A stretch of DNA of 34,656 bases from Streptomyces coffeae (GTDB taxonomy: Bacteria > Actinomycetota > Actinomycetes > Streptomycetales > Streptomycetaceae): NCBI RefSeq assembly GCF_016741875.1, contig NZ_JAERRF010000051.1, forward strand, positions 1-34,656. Direction: 5' to 3'. The translations under genes and the position numbers were made by a program. Positions 1 through 9,630 of this stretch are shown in pieces. Numbering within the stretch: the first letter of the stretch is position 1; each line of letters opens with the position of its first letter. Below the pieces are notes generated by a model. The model made no database searches. It was not told the origin of the DNA and saw only the letters and a program-made list of their open reading frames with translations.

Positions 1-60
1 GTGGCCTCATCCACGAATACAAGCAGGTCGCATAGGGCGACACCGTTTCCGGCACCCACA
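1..60 (+). mobile_element. Right end of an IS3-like element (transposase tail plus terminal repeat)
   Basis: Positions 3-35 encode the last ten residues of an integrase-type transposase, GLIHEYKQVA, followed by a TAG stop. The same ending, with one residue changed, closes the IS at 16717-17869. The similarity to that element runs on through the terminal inverted repeat CCGGCACCCACA (49-60) and stops there, so the IS boundary is at position 60. The rest of the element lies outside the window. This copy has the same orientation as the one at 16717-17869, so the two bracket the five-gene cluster as direct repeats. Confidence 0.85.
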
Positions 61-598
61 GGCTCAGAACCGGGCTGGCGGAGTGCAGGGTCACGCAGAG
101 TCCTTCGGCGATTCCCGAGCCGGGGCCTGCGGCGGCTATCGCCGGCTCGGGTCTGCTGCCTGGGAGGTAGTGCGAGTGGAAGTGCAGTCCCTCTCCTACG
201 CAAGAGGGTGTTTTCAGAACCAGCTGACATGGATCAGGACACCGCGTCGGATATGCCATCAGAAGATGCACATTCCCGATACCTTCGAATGTGGCATGAG
301 CGTCATTGCGCTTGGGGTTGGGTGCTGCAGCATCGCCTCCGCCGACTACTGACTCGGGAGGCGCTGCAATGGCCGACGTCCTAGTGGGCGGTCCCGCATC
401 GCCGCCAAGGCCGGACACCGCGCTGGTTTGGCCGTCCGGGGATGTCGCTTCGCCGGGTCGGGTGAGCCGTAGACACCATTGGGACGGCCCCGCCGTGTCT
501 CTCATTTTGATCAGCCCTGTTGACGCCTCCGCGCCGGGGCGGCCTGTGCGTCCGCGCGTACCCGGCTCGTCGGACCGGAACTCCAGGAGAGTGTTCCC
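61..598. other. Non-coding stretch upstream of the five-gene cluster
   Basis: This is 538 bases between the IS end and the first gene of the cluster. Several short open frames cross it, but none has a convincing ribosome binding site or a recognisable protein. It should hold the promoter of the downstream operon; I could not pick a convincing -35/-10 pair. The only clear signal is the AGGAGA at 585-590 that serves the gene starting at 599. Confidence 0.6.
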
Positions 599-2962
599 AT
601 GCCTGTGGAAGTGATCTTCTTCAACGTCGGCCAGGGTGACTGCACATTCCTGCACTTCTACGATTCAGGGCCGGGAGGTGCGAGGACCAGCAAGCGGACG
701 GTGCTCCTGGACTGCGGCACGTTCGCCGGTGGGGACGTGCCGCCCGGTAGGCCGAGCGCGCCTGCCAGTGGTGATGACAGGAAGCGCCTGCTGACGCACC
801 TGCGCCATGAGATCGGAACCCGCTTGGCGGAGAACAGCGGCGTTCTGAACTATCTGTTGATCAGCCATCCGGACCAGGATCACTACCGGAATCTCGAAGA
901 GCTGCTCTGTCACCTGGATCCCAAGGGGAAACCCACGGGAAAGCTCCAGTACGGGATCGAGAACGTGTGGTACTCGTGCGACCCGAGCAATTACCGTGAG
1001 GGCAACGCGAGGGGCGCCAGGGGCGCCGGCGGCACCGGGAAAGGCTTCGTCGGGAGGCTGCTGACGAGTCCAGCCGATCTTGCATGCGCCGAGCACCCGC
1101 CCCACAAGGTGGACGCGATGCCGGTGCGGATTCAGTCGCCGGTGGACCCGATGGCGCTCTTCCCGGCCCCGACATTCGGTACGCCGGCCCCTGTTCCTCC
1201 TGCGCCGGCGGAGCTGCCGAACCTCTTCTTGGTGAGTTCCCAGCCCTTTGGGCCGCTGCCCGACAAGTGGTCTGCCGCCGGCAGCAGCAGGTCCCCTGAA
1301 GCCGGTAACAAGCTCAAGCACCCCGGCGATACGGTCCCGCCGCGCAGCCTCCCGGCTGACGCCGCTCTGCGGGCGCTTCTCAAGGAGATCGGTGCCGTCA
1401 AGGACAAGATCAAGGAACTGCGGCTAACCGAGTCGAAGAACCTGGCCGGTGCCGCCCTGGACCAGCGGCTCGAGGACCTGGGGTGGTACCACTTCGGCGA
1501 ACAATATCTGGACACGTTTCCCCCGACCGAGCGGGAGACGGAGATGGCGAAGGCTGCGCAGGAAGCCCGGAACGCCGGAAGGGTGCCGCCGCGCTGGCTG
1601 ATCCGGTCGGCCAAGGACAGCCAGGAGGGCGCGGACAAACAGCAGACGTGGTTCCGGAAGGAGGGGCAGCGAAGGCTCGGCGAGACCTACGTCACAGCCG
1701 GTGGGGAGCCGCGGAAGGAAGAACTGAGGAGGTACATCGCCGGCCTGCCCCGGCCACAGCAGATGGGTGACGACGAGTACGAGGACTACCTGGAGAGCAA
1801 GGCGGTCGAGCACGTCACGGACGCCCACCTCAAGAGCAAGAGCGAAGTGGAACGGAACAAGGAGATCGCGGACGCCAGCGACCAGATCACGAATGGCCGC
1901 CAGAAAAGCAACGAGTTTCTCAGGAAGAACAACGCAGATCACGTCCCGCCCCGCAACCATGGGGCCAATGAGTACAACAGGACGCTGGCGGCGGGCAGCG
2001 TCCCGCTGCCCGACCCGGCCCCGGTCAGTGGCAGCGATCCCGCGGACTACAACGGGAAGGTCGCGACATACAACGCGCAGGTGCAGCGGTACAACGCCGA
2101 GGTCGCCGAGTACAACAGGACCACACTTGGCGCGAAGAAACGACCTCTGGACAGCATGTCCCTGCTCCAGTTGAACCTGGCCGGCGACGACCTGAAGCGC
2201 TTGGCCGAGGCGTGGATCATCTCAAGGTACGTCGAGGCCCTGCTGACCGAGTACCGCCAAAAGACGCGCGACGTGTGGGAGAAGACCGCCAAGACCGACT
2301 GGGCGAACGGCAGCAGCATGGTCTTCGTCCTCAAGGGGAAGCCCGGATCGGACGGAAAGCACCAGCAGGTGTGGCTGATGGCCGACGCCGTCATGGTCAA
2401 CGAGGACCTGTTGCGGAACCGCTACGCCTCCGCGGCCGACGGCGGCTGGCAGGCCACCGAGGACGTCTTCGTCAAGGACGCGAAGAACCGGTGGCTGAAG
2501 GTCGGGCACCATGGCAGCGGCACGTCGACGTCGGCCGAATGGATCACATTCCTCAAACCCATCGGCATGTTCGTCAGCTCAGGACTGAAGGACTATCACA
2601 TCCCCAGGGCCAGCCATTTCGAGGACAAGGTCATGGCGACGTGGGATCGGACTTCCCCGCCCGACATCGACCCTCCCGACACGCGGCCCGGCACGACCGG
2701 TGTGGGCCGTCCGCCCCACCAACACGACTACGCGTACTGGCAGGACCGGACCCCGGCGGGGACCGACTTCAAGGTCGTCTGGAAGCAGACCCGCCGTGCG
2801 CTGGGAACGAGCCTGACACCAACGGCGGCGGACAAGGCGCCGAAGCCGGCCCCGAGCAGTGCCTCGCCCAAGAGGCGCAAGCTGATGGACTTCGAAGGAC
2901 AGGGCACCGACTGGCACCTGATCCTGGACGACACCGGCGGCTTCGAGCTGTGGTACCACTGA
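599..2962 (+). CDS. ComEC/Rec2-like metallo-beta-lactamase-fold protein with a large insert
   Basis: This 787-residue protein opens with NVGQGDC (residues 9-15), the usual start of ComEC-type metallo-beta-lactamase domains. The metal-binding motif HPDQDH is at 90-95 and a second one, VGHHGSG, at 635-641, so the metal site looks intact. In ordinary family members these motifs are much closer together. Here about 500 mostly hydrophilic residues lie between them, including heptads of the form YNxxVxx at 484-506 that may form a coiled coil. I see no signal peptide or membrane segments, so it is not a DNA-uptake channel and probably acts in the cytoplasm. The family hydrolyses phosphodiesters, nucleotides or other esters; the substrate here is unknown. 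The start is supported by AGGAGA eight bases upstream. It is the first gene of the cluster, and its stop codon overlaps the next gene's ribosome binding site. Confidence 0.85.
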   Translation: MPVEVIFFNVGQGDCTFLHFYDSGPGGARTSKRTVLLDCGTFAGGDVPPGRPSAPASGDDRKRLLTHLRHEIGTRLAENSGVLNYLLISHPDQDHYRNLEELLCHLDPKGKPTGKLQYGIENVWYSCDPSNYREGNARGARGAGGTGKGFVGRLLTSPADLACAEHPPHKVDAMPVRIQSPVDPMALFPAPTFGTPAPVPPAPAELPNLFLVSSQPFGPLPDKWSAAGSSRSPEAGNKLKHPGDTVPPRSLPADAALRALLKEIGAVKDKIKELRLTESKNLAGAALDQRLEDLGWYHFGEQYLDTFPPTERETEMAKAAQEARNAGRVPPRWLIRSAKDSQEGADKQQTWFRKEGQRRLGETYVTAGGEPRKEELRRYIAGLPRPQQMGDDEYEDYLESKAVEHVTDAHLKSKSEVERNKEIADASDQITNGRQKSNEFLRKNNADHVPPRNHGANEYNRTLAAGSVPLPDPAPVSGSDPADYNGKVATYNAQVQRYNAEVAEYNRTTLGAKKRPLDSMSLLQLNLAGDDLKRLAEAWIISRYVEALLTEYRQKTRDVWEKTAKTDWANGSSMVFVLKGKPGSDGKHQQVWLMADAVMVNEDLLRNRYASAADGGWQATEDVFVKDAKNRWLKVGHHGSGTSTSAEWITFLKPIGMFVSSGLKDYHIPRASHFEDKVMATWDRTSPPDIDPPDTRPGTTGVGRPPHQHDYAYWQDRTPAGTDFKVVWKQTRRALGTSLTPTAADKAPKPAPSSASPKRRKLMDFEGQGTDWHLILDDTGGFELWYH

Positions 2963-2972
2963 GGAGACCGTC

Positions 2973-5900
2973 ATGACGCTGCCGGTCAGTACTCTGCGCG
3001 AAAAGCTCGTTCTTGCGAACGACATGCTGGTCATCACGCCGCAGTTCCTCCAACTCGAATCAGCGGCAGACCTGTTCACCGAGCACCTGCCCGATGGCGT
3101 GCTCCGTGTCCTGGACGCCACCGCCGACCACGACCGCCTCCAAGTCACCGGCCAGATCGCACTGCTGGATCGGCAGGCGGGCCCGGGCACGGTCAGCTTC
3201 ATCGTCAGCCCCGACGGCGACGACGTGGTCGGCGTCCGCGTGGACATCCCGCTCTTGGGAGAGGACGAGCTGCCCGAGGCGCTGCTCCCGGTCTGCCGGG
3301 TCCTTGGCGAACTGAGGATCTCCACGGTGCACCTGGTCTTCGGAGTCGAACCCGCACCCACCGCAGACCTGGTCGCCCGGGTCGGGTTCGGTGTGGAACT
3401 GGACTTCCCCTCCGGCGACAGCCACCGCCCCTACCTGTGGGGCTACCTGCCGCTGAACTCTTCCCAGGCGTGGAGCTTGTCCGGCAGCTTCCTCCCGGTG
3501 CAGGTGCCCAAGATCAGTGACCTCCAGCAGTTCGCCAAGGAAACCGAGCACTCCACTTTCGCCCTGCCGCCGGCCCTGGCCACCGTCGCGGGAGCGCTTA
3601 CGCTGACCGATCTCGCCGTCACCTTCGCCGCGCCGGACCAGGTCCGCACCACCGGATACGTGCAGTCCGTGTGGCTGCGCGTCGATGTCGAAGGCTCCTG
3701 GCAGATCTTTGACCAGCTCACCGTGCACGATGTGCACGCGGAGTTCGGTGCGATCCAGCCTTTCGGCATCTCCCCGCGACTGCAGGGCCTGATCGGCGGC
3801 GCGGTCGACCTGGGCGATGACATCGCCATCGGCACCGAGATCAGCTGGCACGGCAACCAGGTCCAGGTCAGCGGCACCCTGCTGCGCTCGGTCGCCGTAC
3901 AGCCACTACTGGAAAGGCACTTCCCCGAGTTCCCGCTCACCACCGACCTGACGGTCAGCGAACTGTCCGTACGCGGTGAGTTCGGCGGCAGCTCGCCCGG
4001 ATACGGGATCGATCTCGTCCTGGACGACGTCCTGGAGATCACCCCGGACGTCACGCTGTCACAGGTCGTGCTGTCGGTGAACAAACAGGGAACCACGACC
4101 GATGCCTCACTGGATGCGCTGTGGACCCTCGGCGAGACCCCCCTGAACGTCCGCGGCGCGTGGGCGAAGGACGACGGCTGGCTGGTTTACGCCCACGTCT
4201 CACACCTCAGGCCCTCCGAGCTTTTCGCTCTGTTCGACATCGAACCGCCGTTCCTGCTCTCCCAACTGGAGCTCCTTGACCTCGGCGTCGCCTACGACAG
4301 CGCGAACGATCGGATCGACCTGAGTGGCACCGTCGCGTTCCCGCTCGGCGATGCGCAGGCCACACTCACCCTCACCGCCGAACTCACCCGCAACGGCTCC
4401 GGCTACGACAAGCACGTCACCGGGTCCCTCAGTGTCGCCATCCCTGGGCCCGCTACCCAGGCCGCTGAAAACGGTGATCTTCCCGGGGCTGGTGAAGTCG
4501 GCCACCGCGTCCTGGAGTTCACCGTCGACTACCGGGAGGATGGTGGCGCCGCGACTGTCACCGGCATCTGGGACACCGAGCCCAGCCTCCCCCTCACCGA
4601 CCTCGTGGCCGCACTCGGCATCGAGCTGCCGGAGCTCCCCGAGGTACTGCGGCCCGAATTACAGGCGCTGTCCGTCCGCTACGACACCGCGAGCAAGCTG
4701 GTCCTGCTCACCACGGCGACCGAGCGCACGGGGTGGGTGTACGCCTCGTACCCCGCCGCCGCTCCCGGCAGTGGCCGCCTGTCCGCTGCCGCGGTGGGGG
4801 CTCGCCTCAGTGCGCGCGCCTCCGACCTGCCCCTCGTCGGCGAGGCGATCCCGCCCAGTGCGGACCTCGTCCTCGGCGGCATCGCCTTCACCGTCGCCCC
4901 GGCCGGCTGGACGCCCGCCAGGGCCCAGGAGATCAATGCCGCTTCAGAACAGGTCGACCCCTCGCCCGACCGCAAGCTGCCGCGCTTCTCCACCGACCCG
5001 CAGGCCGGTCCTGGACTGGCCGTCCAGGTGGAGCTGAGCATCGGAGGCGAGCCTCAGGCCCCGCTCGTCCTGCCGATCTCGAACGGCGGCACGGCGGCCA
5101 TCACAGCCTTGGAGGCCGGTACTCACGCGGTCCTGTCGCCCGCTGGCGCCGGTGCGTTGACCGCGGCCTCCGAGGGGGTGGCGCTCAGGCGCGAGCGGTC
5201 GGCGGCCTCGCGGGAGATCGACCAGGTGTTCGGCCCGGTCCGCATCCGCAAGGTCAGCCTCGGCTATCGCAACGGTCTGCTGTTCATCGCCTTCGACGCA
5301 ACCTTGGCGGTGGGTCCCGTTCAGCTCGATACGATCGGCCTGGGTCTCGGCCTCGACAGTGACTTCGACGTCGAGCCGGTGCTGCAGGGCGCGGGGCTGC
5401 GCGTCGATCAGCCGCCGTTGAAGGTCACTGGCGCGCTCGTGGTGCGCGAGGACGATGCGTTCGCGATCTACATCGCGGGCATGGTCGTGGTGGAGACCGG
5501 GTTTTTCGCCCTGCAGGCTTCCGGGAGCTACGCCCGCAGCCTGGACGGCTGGTCGTCGGTCTTCCTGTTCGGCGAGATCGCCGCCGTGGGCGGGGCCGCG
5601 CTGTTCGAGGCGCCGCCGTTCACGCTCACCGCTGTCTCCGGGGGGTTCGGCGTCAACAGCACCCTGCGGCTGCCGGCGATCGCGGAGTTGGGGCAGTTCC
5701 CGCTGATCGCGCGGCTGGCCGAGCGGGCTCCCGAGGTGAGTTCGCAAGAAGCCCTGGAGCAGCTGACCGCGTGGGTGTCTCCGGCGGAGGGGCGTTTCTG
5801 GGCCGCGGTGGGCGTGGAGTTCGCGCTGTTCAAGTTCATCGCGACCCGCGCGCTGGCGGCGGTGGAGTTCGGCGACGATCTGAAGGTGATGCTGCTGGGC

Positions 5901-7349
5901 CGCACGTCGGTGACCTTCCCGCGCGACACCAAGCCTGGCAGGAAGGTCCACGCCCGTATCGATGTCGATCTCAGGCTCGCCTACCAGCAGTCCCTTGGGC
6001 TGCTGTCCCTGGACGTGGCGGTCGGGGATGGCTCCTTCGTCTTCGATCCGGCCTGCCGGCTCACCGGCGGCATCGCGATCTACCTGTGGACTGCGGGCGA
6101 GCACGCCGGCGACTTCGTCATCAGCGCCGGCGGCTACCACCCCAGGCTCGAGGAGAGGCTGGACACCCAGTACCCGCACTACCCGACGCCCGCGCGGCTG
6201 GGTTTCACCTGGTCGCCCGACAGCAAGATCATGGTGAAGGCCGAGGGCTACACCGCGCTCACCCCGCATGCCCTCATGTTCGGCGGGCGGCTCGCGGCGA
6301 GCTACACCTCCGGGCTGCTGTCGGCCTGGTTCACTGCCTACCTGGACGTGTTGGTCCAGTGGCGGCCGTTCTACCTGGACGCGCGCCTGGGTATCGGCAT
6401 TGGCGTCGCGTTCACCATCAAGGTCTGGTTCGTCAAGGTCCGGGTGTCGATCGAGGTCGGTATCGACCTGGCGCTGTGGACGCCTCCGTTCGGCGGTCGG
6501 GTCACCGTGAAGGTGTGGTTCGTCTCCTTCAGCTTCGACATCGGTACCAGGCGCCAGGAGCTGGACGCCGCCCGCTGGCCCGAGGTCCACGAGCAGTTCC
6601 CGGCGCCGCTCAGCATCACCCCGGTGGCGGGGCTGCTCGCCGACGTCGACGCCGGCGAGCTCGCCGCCCGCCACGCCGATGGCGACCCGGTTCTGGTGGC
6701 CGCTGCCGGGCTCGTCCTCACCGTCGAGACGGTCATCCCCGCGACCGCGATCCACCTCAACCAGGACACCGACTACGCGACCGGACCGGATGGCCTGATC
6801 AGCATCCGGCCGATGCGCAAGGACCGCGCGATCACCTCCGAGTTCGCCGTCACCGTCACCAAGGCCGGCGACGCCGACTACGTCATCTCGGACGACGACT
6901 GGACCGTCGAGGTGATCGAACGCGGCGCGCCCGCCGCCTTGTGGGGCCGTCCCCTGGCCGAGCCGGACGACGCCCTCGACGATGGCCAGGAGGCCCTGCT
7001 GCCCGGGCAGTTGGCCGGGCTGCGGTTCGAGGTCAAGCCGCCCGAGACCGCGGGCGAGATCGGACCGGTCACCTCGGCCGCACTCCAGGTGACCCGCGTT
7101 GACCCGGAAGGCCGTACGCCGCTGCGCAACGGCGCCAAGCAGGGCTCCCTCCCCCTGCCGACTCCCGGCAGCATCGAGATCATCGCCGACACCGTGAACA
7201 CGTCCACCACGGCACGCCGCACCGGCGCCTACCGCGCTCTGCACCGCCTCGGCGTGGCCCCGGGCGCATCCGGCACGGCCCTGCCCCGCTACGCGGAAAA
7301 GGCCCGCGACTACCTCGTTTTCTCGCCCCTGACCACGACCGCGCGCTAG
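2973..7349 (+). CDS. Giant beta-rich protein, probable DUF6603 family
   Basis: The 1458-residue product resembles what I know of DUF6603 proteins, found in bacteria and fungi and without an assigned function. The match lies at about residues 755-1200: a segment beginning RIRKVSLGYRNGLLFIAFD, then a glycine-rich stretch around LFGEIAAVGG, then GDFVISAGGYHP, LGFTWSP and AWFTAYLDVLVQW. The first 740 residues are predicted beta-rich, with repeated LSGTV/LTLTAEL-like strands; the last 250 look like a separate beta region. No signal peptide or typical membrane helix is apparent. The ATG has GAGGAG six bases upstream, overlapping the stop codon of the preceding gene, which implies translational coupling. 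Leucine 563 is encoded by TTA (4659-4661), a rare codon in Streptomyces read by the bldA tRNA. The family name is from memory and needs a profile search; that this is a real gene is certain. Confidence 0.8.
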   Translation: MTLPVSTLREKLVLANDMLVITPQFLQLESAADLFTEHLPDGVLRVLDATADHDRLQVTGQIALLDRQAGPGTVSFIVSPDGDDVVGVRVDIPLLGEDELPEALLPVCRVLGELRISTVHLVFGVEPAPTADLVARVGFGVELDFPSGDSHRPYLWGYLPLNSSQAWSLSGSFLPVQVPKISDLQQFAKETEHSTFALPPALATVAGALTLTDLAVTFAAPDQVRTTGYVQSVWLRVDVEGSWQIFDQLTVHDVHAEFGAIQPFGISPRLQGLIGGAVDLGDDIAIGTEISWHGNQVQVSGTLLRSVAVQPLLERHFPEFPLTTDLTVSELSVRGEFGGSSPGYGIDLVLDDVLEITPDVTLSQVVLSVNKQGTTTDASLDALWTLGETPLNVRGAWAKDDGWLVYAHVSHLRPSELFALFDIEPPFLLSQLELLDLGVAYDSANDRIDLSGTVAFPLGDAQATLTLTAELTRNGSGYDKHVTGSLSVAIPGPATQAAENGDLPGAGEVGHRVLEFTVDYREDGGAATVTGIWDTEPSLPLTDLVAALGIELPELPEVLRPELQALSVRYDTASKLVLLTTATERTGWVYASYPAAAPGSGRLSAAAVGARLSARASDLPLVGEAIPPSADLVLGGIAFTVAPAGWTPARAQEINAASEQVDPSPDRKLPRFSTDPQAGPGLAVQVELSIGGEPQAPLVLPISNGGTAAITALEAGTHAVLSPAGAGALTAASEGVALRRERSAASREIDQVFGPVRIRKVSLGYRNGLLFIAFDATLAVGPVQLDTIGLGLGLDSDFDVEPVLQGAGLRVDQPPLKVTGALVVREDDAFAIYIAGMVVVETGFFALQASGSYARSLDGWSSVFLFGEIAAVGGAALFEAPPFTLTAVSGGFGVNSTLRLPAIAELGQFPLIARLAERAPEVSSQEALEQLTAWVSPAEGRFWAAVGVEFALFKFIATRALAAVEFGDDLKVMLLGRTSVTFPRDTKPGRKVHARIDVDLRLAYQQSLGLLSLDVAVGDGSFVFDPACRLTGGIAIYLWTAGEHAGDFVISAGGYHPRLEERLDTQYPHYPTPARLGFTWSPDSKIMVKAEGYTALTPHALMFGGRLAASYTSGLLSAWFTAYLDVLVQWRPFYLDARLGIGIGVAFTIKVWFVKVRVSIEVGIDLALWTPPFGGRVTVKVWFVSFSFDIGTRRQELDAARWPEVHEQFPAPLSITPVAGLLADVDAGELAARHADGDPVLVAAAGLVLTVETVIPATAIHLNQDTDYATGPDGLISIRPMRKDRAITSEFAVTVTKAGDADYVISDDDWTVEVIERGAPAALWGRPLAEPDDALDDGQEALLPGQLAGLRFEVKPPETAGEIGPVTSAALQVTRVDPEGRTPLRNGAKQGSLPLPTPGSIEIIADTVNTSTTARRTGAYRALHRLGVAPGASGTALPRYAEKARDYLVFSPLTTTAR

Positions 7350-7362
7350 CAAGGGAGCCTCC

Positions 7363-9630
7363 GTGGCCACCGGACCCGACCTGGACATCACGTTCTACGA
7401 CTACCTGGCTCCCCGCCTGACCGCCGGCAAATACCAGGTCCACGCCAAGCAGGAGCTGAAGCAGGGCGGCGCCGACATCACCACCCCGGGCGCGCGGATC
7501 GATCCCGTCGACGCCCAGCTCGAGGTGCGGGCCGTCCAGTTCGTCCTCGACGAGTCCTCCGTGCAGGCGGTGTACCCGCCGCGTGCCTCCTCGGGCAACT
7601 ACCGGACAGTCCTGCCGCACATCACCCTCACCCGGTCCATCCTGCCGTGGGAGCGCGAGGTCAGGTGGTCCTCGCGGGCCGTGCGCGCGCCATGGATGGC
7701 TCTGCTGATGTTCCAGGCCGGTGAGCTGCCCGACGACCCTGAAGGCATCGGCATCGCGACCTCCCGCACCGTCACCGAGCTCTGCGAGCCGGGCGACCCC
7801 GCCGTGCAGCTGCCGGCCATCAGCCTGAGCGGCCTGGACCCCAAGACCCGGGACTCCACCTGCCGCACCATCGACGTGCCCATCGACCTGTTCAGGGCCC
7901 TGATCCCGCGCGAGGAGGAGCTGGACTACCTCACCCACGTTCGCGACGTCTACGAGCCCCGCACCCGCGCCGACGGCGAGGTGCTCACCCCGGGCTCGTT
8001 CGCCGTCGTCACCGGCAACCGCTTCCCCCTGGACGTGATCGGCCCGCGCAGCGTCCACCTGGTCTCCCTCGAAGGCCACGACGCGCCGCTGAAGGGCGAG
8101 TTCACCGCGTGCGCCACCCACCTCCGGCTCGCCGCCCTGTGGTCCTGGTCCTTCACCCACGACCCGACCGGCCACCTCGACCCGTACAGCCTGCTGCGGC
8201 AACTGGCCGCCCCGCGTCCCGGCGAAAGCCCGGCCGATGCCGAACGCCTCGCCCTGCGCCTGGAGCCGGCCACCGACCCGGGCACCAGCTCCGACGCCGA
8301 CGAGCAGTACGCCCGCGAACGGCTGCGCCTGGGCTATGTGCCACTCCCGCAACGGCTACTGTCCGGCGAACTCAGCTACGCCTGGTACCGCGGCCCCTGC
8401 ACCCCCGTCACCGCCCAGGACCTGCCCGCCGGCTACGACGAGGACCAGAGGACTCAGACCACCGCCGACCATGCCCTGATCTATGACAAGGACTACGGTC
8501 TCTACGACGTCAGCTACGCCACCGCCTGGACGCTGGGGCGCACCCTCGCCCTCGCCGACCCGGACTACAGCGCCGACCTCGTCCGCGCCCGCCGTGAACT
8601 GTCCAACCAGGCCGTCGCTCTGATGGCGCTGGCCGCCGACCCCGCTCGCGCCCGCACCGCCACTCCCAGGGCCGGCCGCAGCCACGCGGACACCGAGACC
8701 GAGCTACGCCCGAACCTGGGCTGGCTGCGCACCCTCGCCGCCGACAGCCGCGACCTGCCCCGGGCCCTGGCCGCGCCGCAGTCCCGCGCCCCGATGCCCA
8801 CCGAGCCGCCACCCGCCCCGCTCAGCCGCGCCGACCGGCGGCTGCTGCTCGGCACCGGCGCCCGCCAGGCGGCCCTTCGGCGCACCGCGGACTGCCGCAC
8901 CGCCGGGCTGCCCGCCTGGCTGGATCGCGCCGCCGCGCTGCACGGCATCCCCTTCGGCTACCTCGTGCCCGATCCGCGCATGCTGCCGCCCGAGTCGCTG
9001 CGCCTGTTCCGCCTCGACCCCGGCTGGATCAACGCCCTGCTCAACGGGGCGCGAGGCGTCGGCCTGCACACCGGCCTCGACCAGCTGCTCGACGCCACCC
9101 TGCACGCCGCCATCGGCGCCCGCCGCACCACCGCGACACCAGCTGCAGGGCTGCTGCTGCGCTCCGCGCTCGTCCCCGCCTGGCCCGAGTTCGACCTCGT
9201 CGGCTACACGGCCGACGGCCGGCCGCTGGCCGAGCTGCGCCGCGACCACCCCGCTCCCGACGTCCTGTTCCTGCTGTTCGAGGACGTCCCCGACACGATC
9301 GTGATCCGCGAGCCCGGCGAGGGCATCCACTTCGGTACGACGCCGGAGGGGAAGATCTCGCTGCGCGCTCTCGTCCCCGACGACGGCGACCTCGGCGCAC
9401 CCATCGAAGGACGGGAGGCGTTCCCTACCGACGGCACCGTCCTCACCCGCCACCTGCGGCCCAACCCTCACGGCGTACTAAACCTGCTCGAGGACGGCGG
9501 CATCGTCACAGCCCTCACCACGGCGCTGAACCACCCGCGGCGGCTGACCGCCAGCGAGTTCGCCATCGAAATGATCAACTCGCCGCTCGAGCAGAAGCTG
9601 GTGCACACCCCGGGAGGCTGCAGTGCGTGA
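7363..9630 (+). CDS. Hypothetical protein, third gene of the cluster (755 aa)
   Basis: I do not recognise a family. The protein is soluble-looking, with no signal peptide and no membrane segments. It starts with a beta-rich region, has an alanine/arginine-rich helical middle (about residues 405-510), and ends with a region containing LFLLFEDVPDTIVIREPGEG near residue 630. The GTG start at 7363 has AGGGAG five bases upstream and lies 13 bases after the DUF6603-like gene. Its stop overlaps the start of the next gene by eight bases. The tight packing between two very large proteins suggests it is a partner or scaffold of the same assembly. Codon use is like its neighbours, with very GC-rich third positions. 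Confidence 0.8.
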   Translation: MATGPDLDITFYDYLAPRLTAGKYQVHAKQELKQGGADITTPGARIDPVDAQLEVRAVQFVLDESSVQAVYPPRASSGNYRTVLPHITLTRSILPWEREVRWSSRAVRAPWMALLMFQAGELPDDPEGIGIATSRTVTELCEPGDPAVQLPAISLSGLDPKTRDSTCRTIDVPIDLFRALIPREEELDYLTHVRDVYEPRTRADGEVLTPGSFAVVTGNRFPLDVIGPRSVHLVSLEGHDAPLKGEFTACATHLRLAALWSWSFTHDPTGHLDPYSLLRQLAAPRPGESPADAERLALRLEPATDPGTSSDADEQYARERLRLGYVPLPQRLLSGELSYAWYRGPCTPVTAQDLPAGYDEDQRTQTTADHALIYDKDYGLYDVSYATAWTLGRTLALADPDYSADLVRARRELSNQAVALMALAADPARARTATPRAGRSHADTETELRPNLGWLRTLAADSRDLPRALAAPQSRAPMPTEPPPAPLSRADRRLLLGTGARQAALRRTADCRTAGLPAWLDRAAALHGIPFGYLVPDPRMLPPESLRLFRLDPGWINALLNGARGVGLHTGLDQLLDATLHAAIGARRTTATPAAGLLLRSALVPAWPEFDLVGYTADGRPLAELRRDHPAPDVLFLLFEDVPDTIVIREPGEGIHFGTTPEGKISLRALVPDDGDLGAPIEGREAFPTDGTVLTRHLRPNPHGVLNLLEDGGIVTALTTALNHPRRLTASEFAIEMINSPLEQKLVHTPGGCSA

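Noticed and set aside
306..614. Small + strand open frame just before the MBL gene
   Set aside because: It has no ribosome binding site or recognisable protein, and it overlaps the well-supported start at 599 in another frame.
4944..7391. Long minus-strand open frame (815 codons) opposite the DUF6603-like gene
   Set aside because: It is the mirror of a GC-rich coding strand: Arg/Gly/Asp/Gln-rich composition, no domain, and the + strand frame has a ribosome binding site and coherent beta structure.
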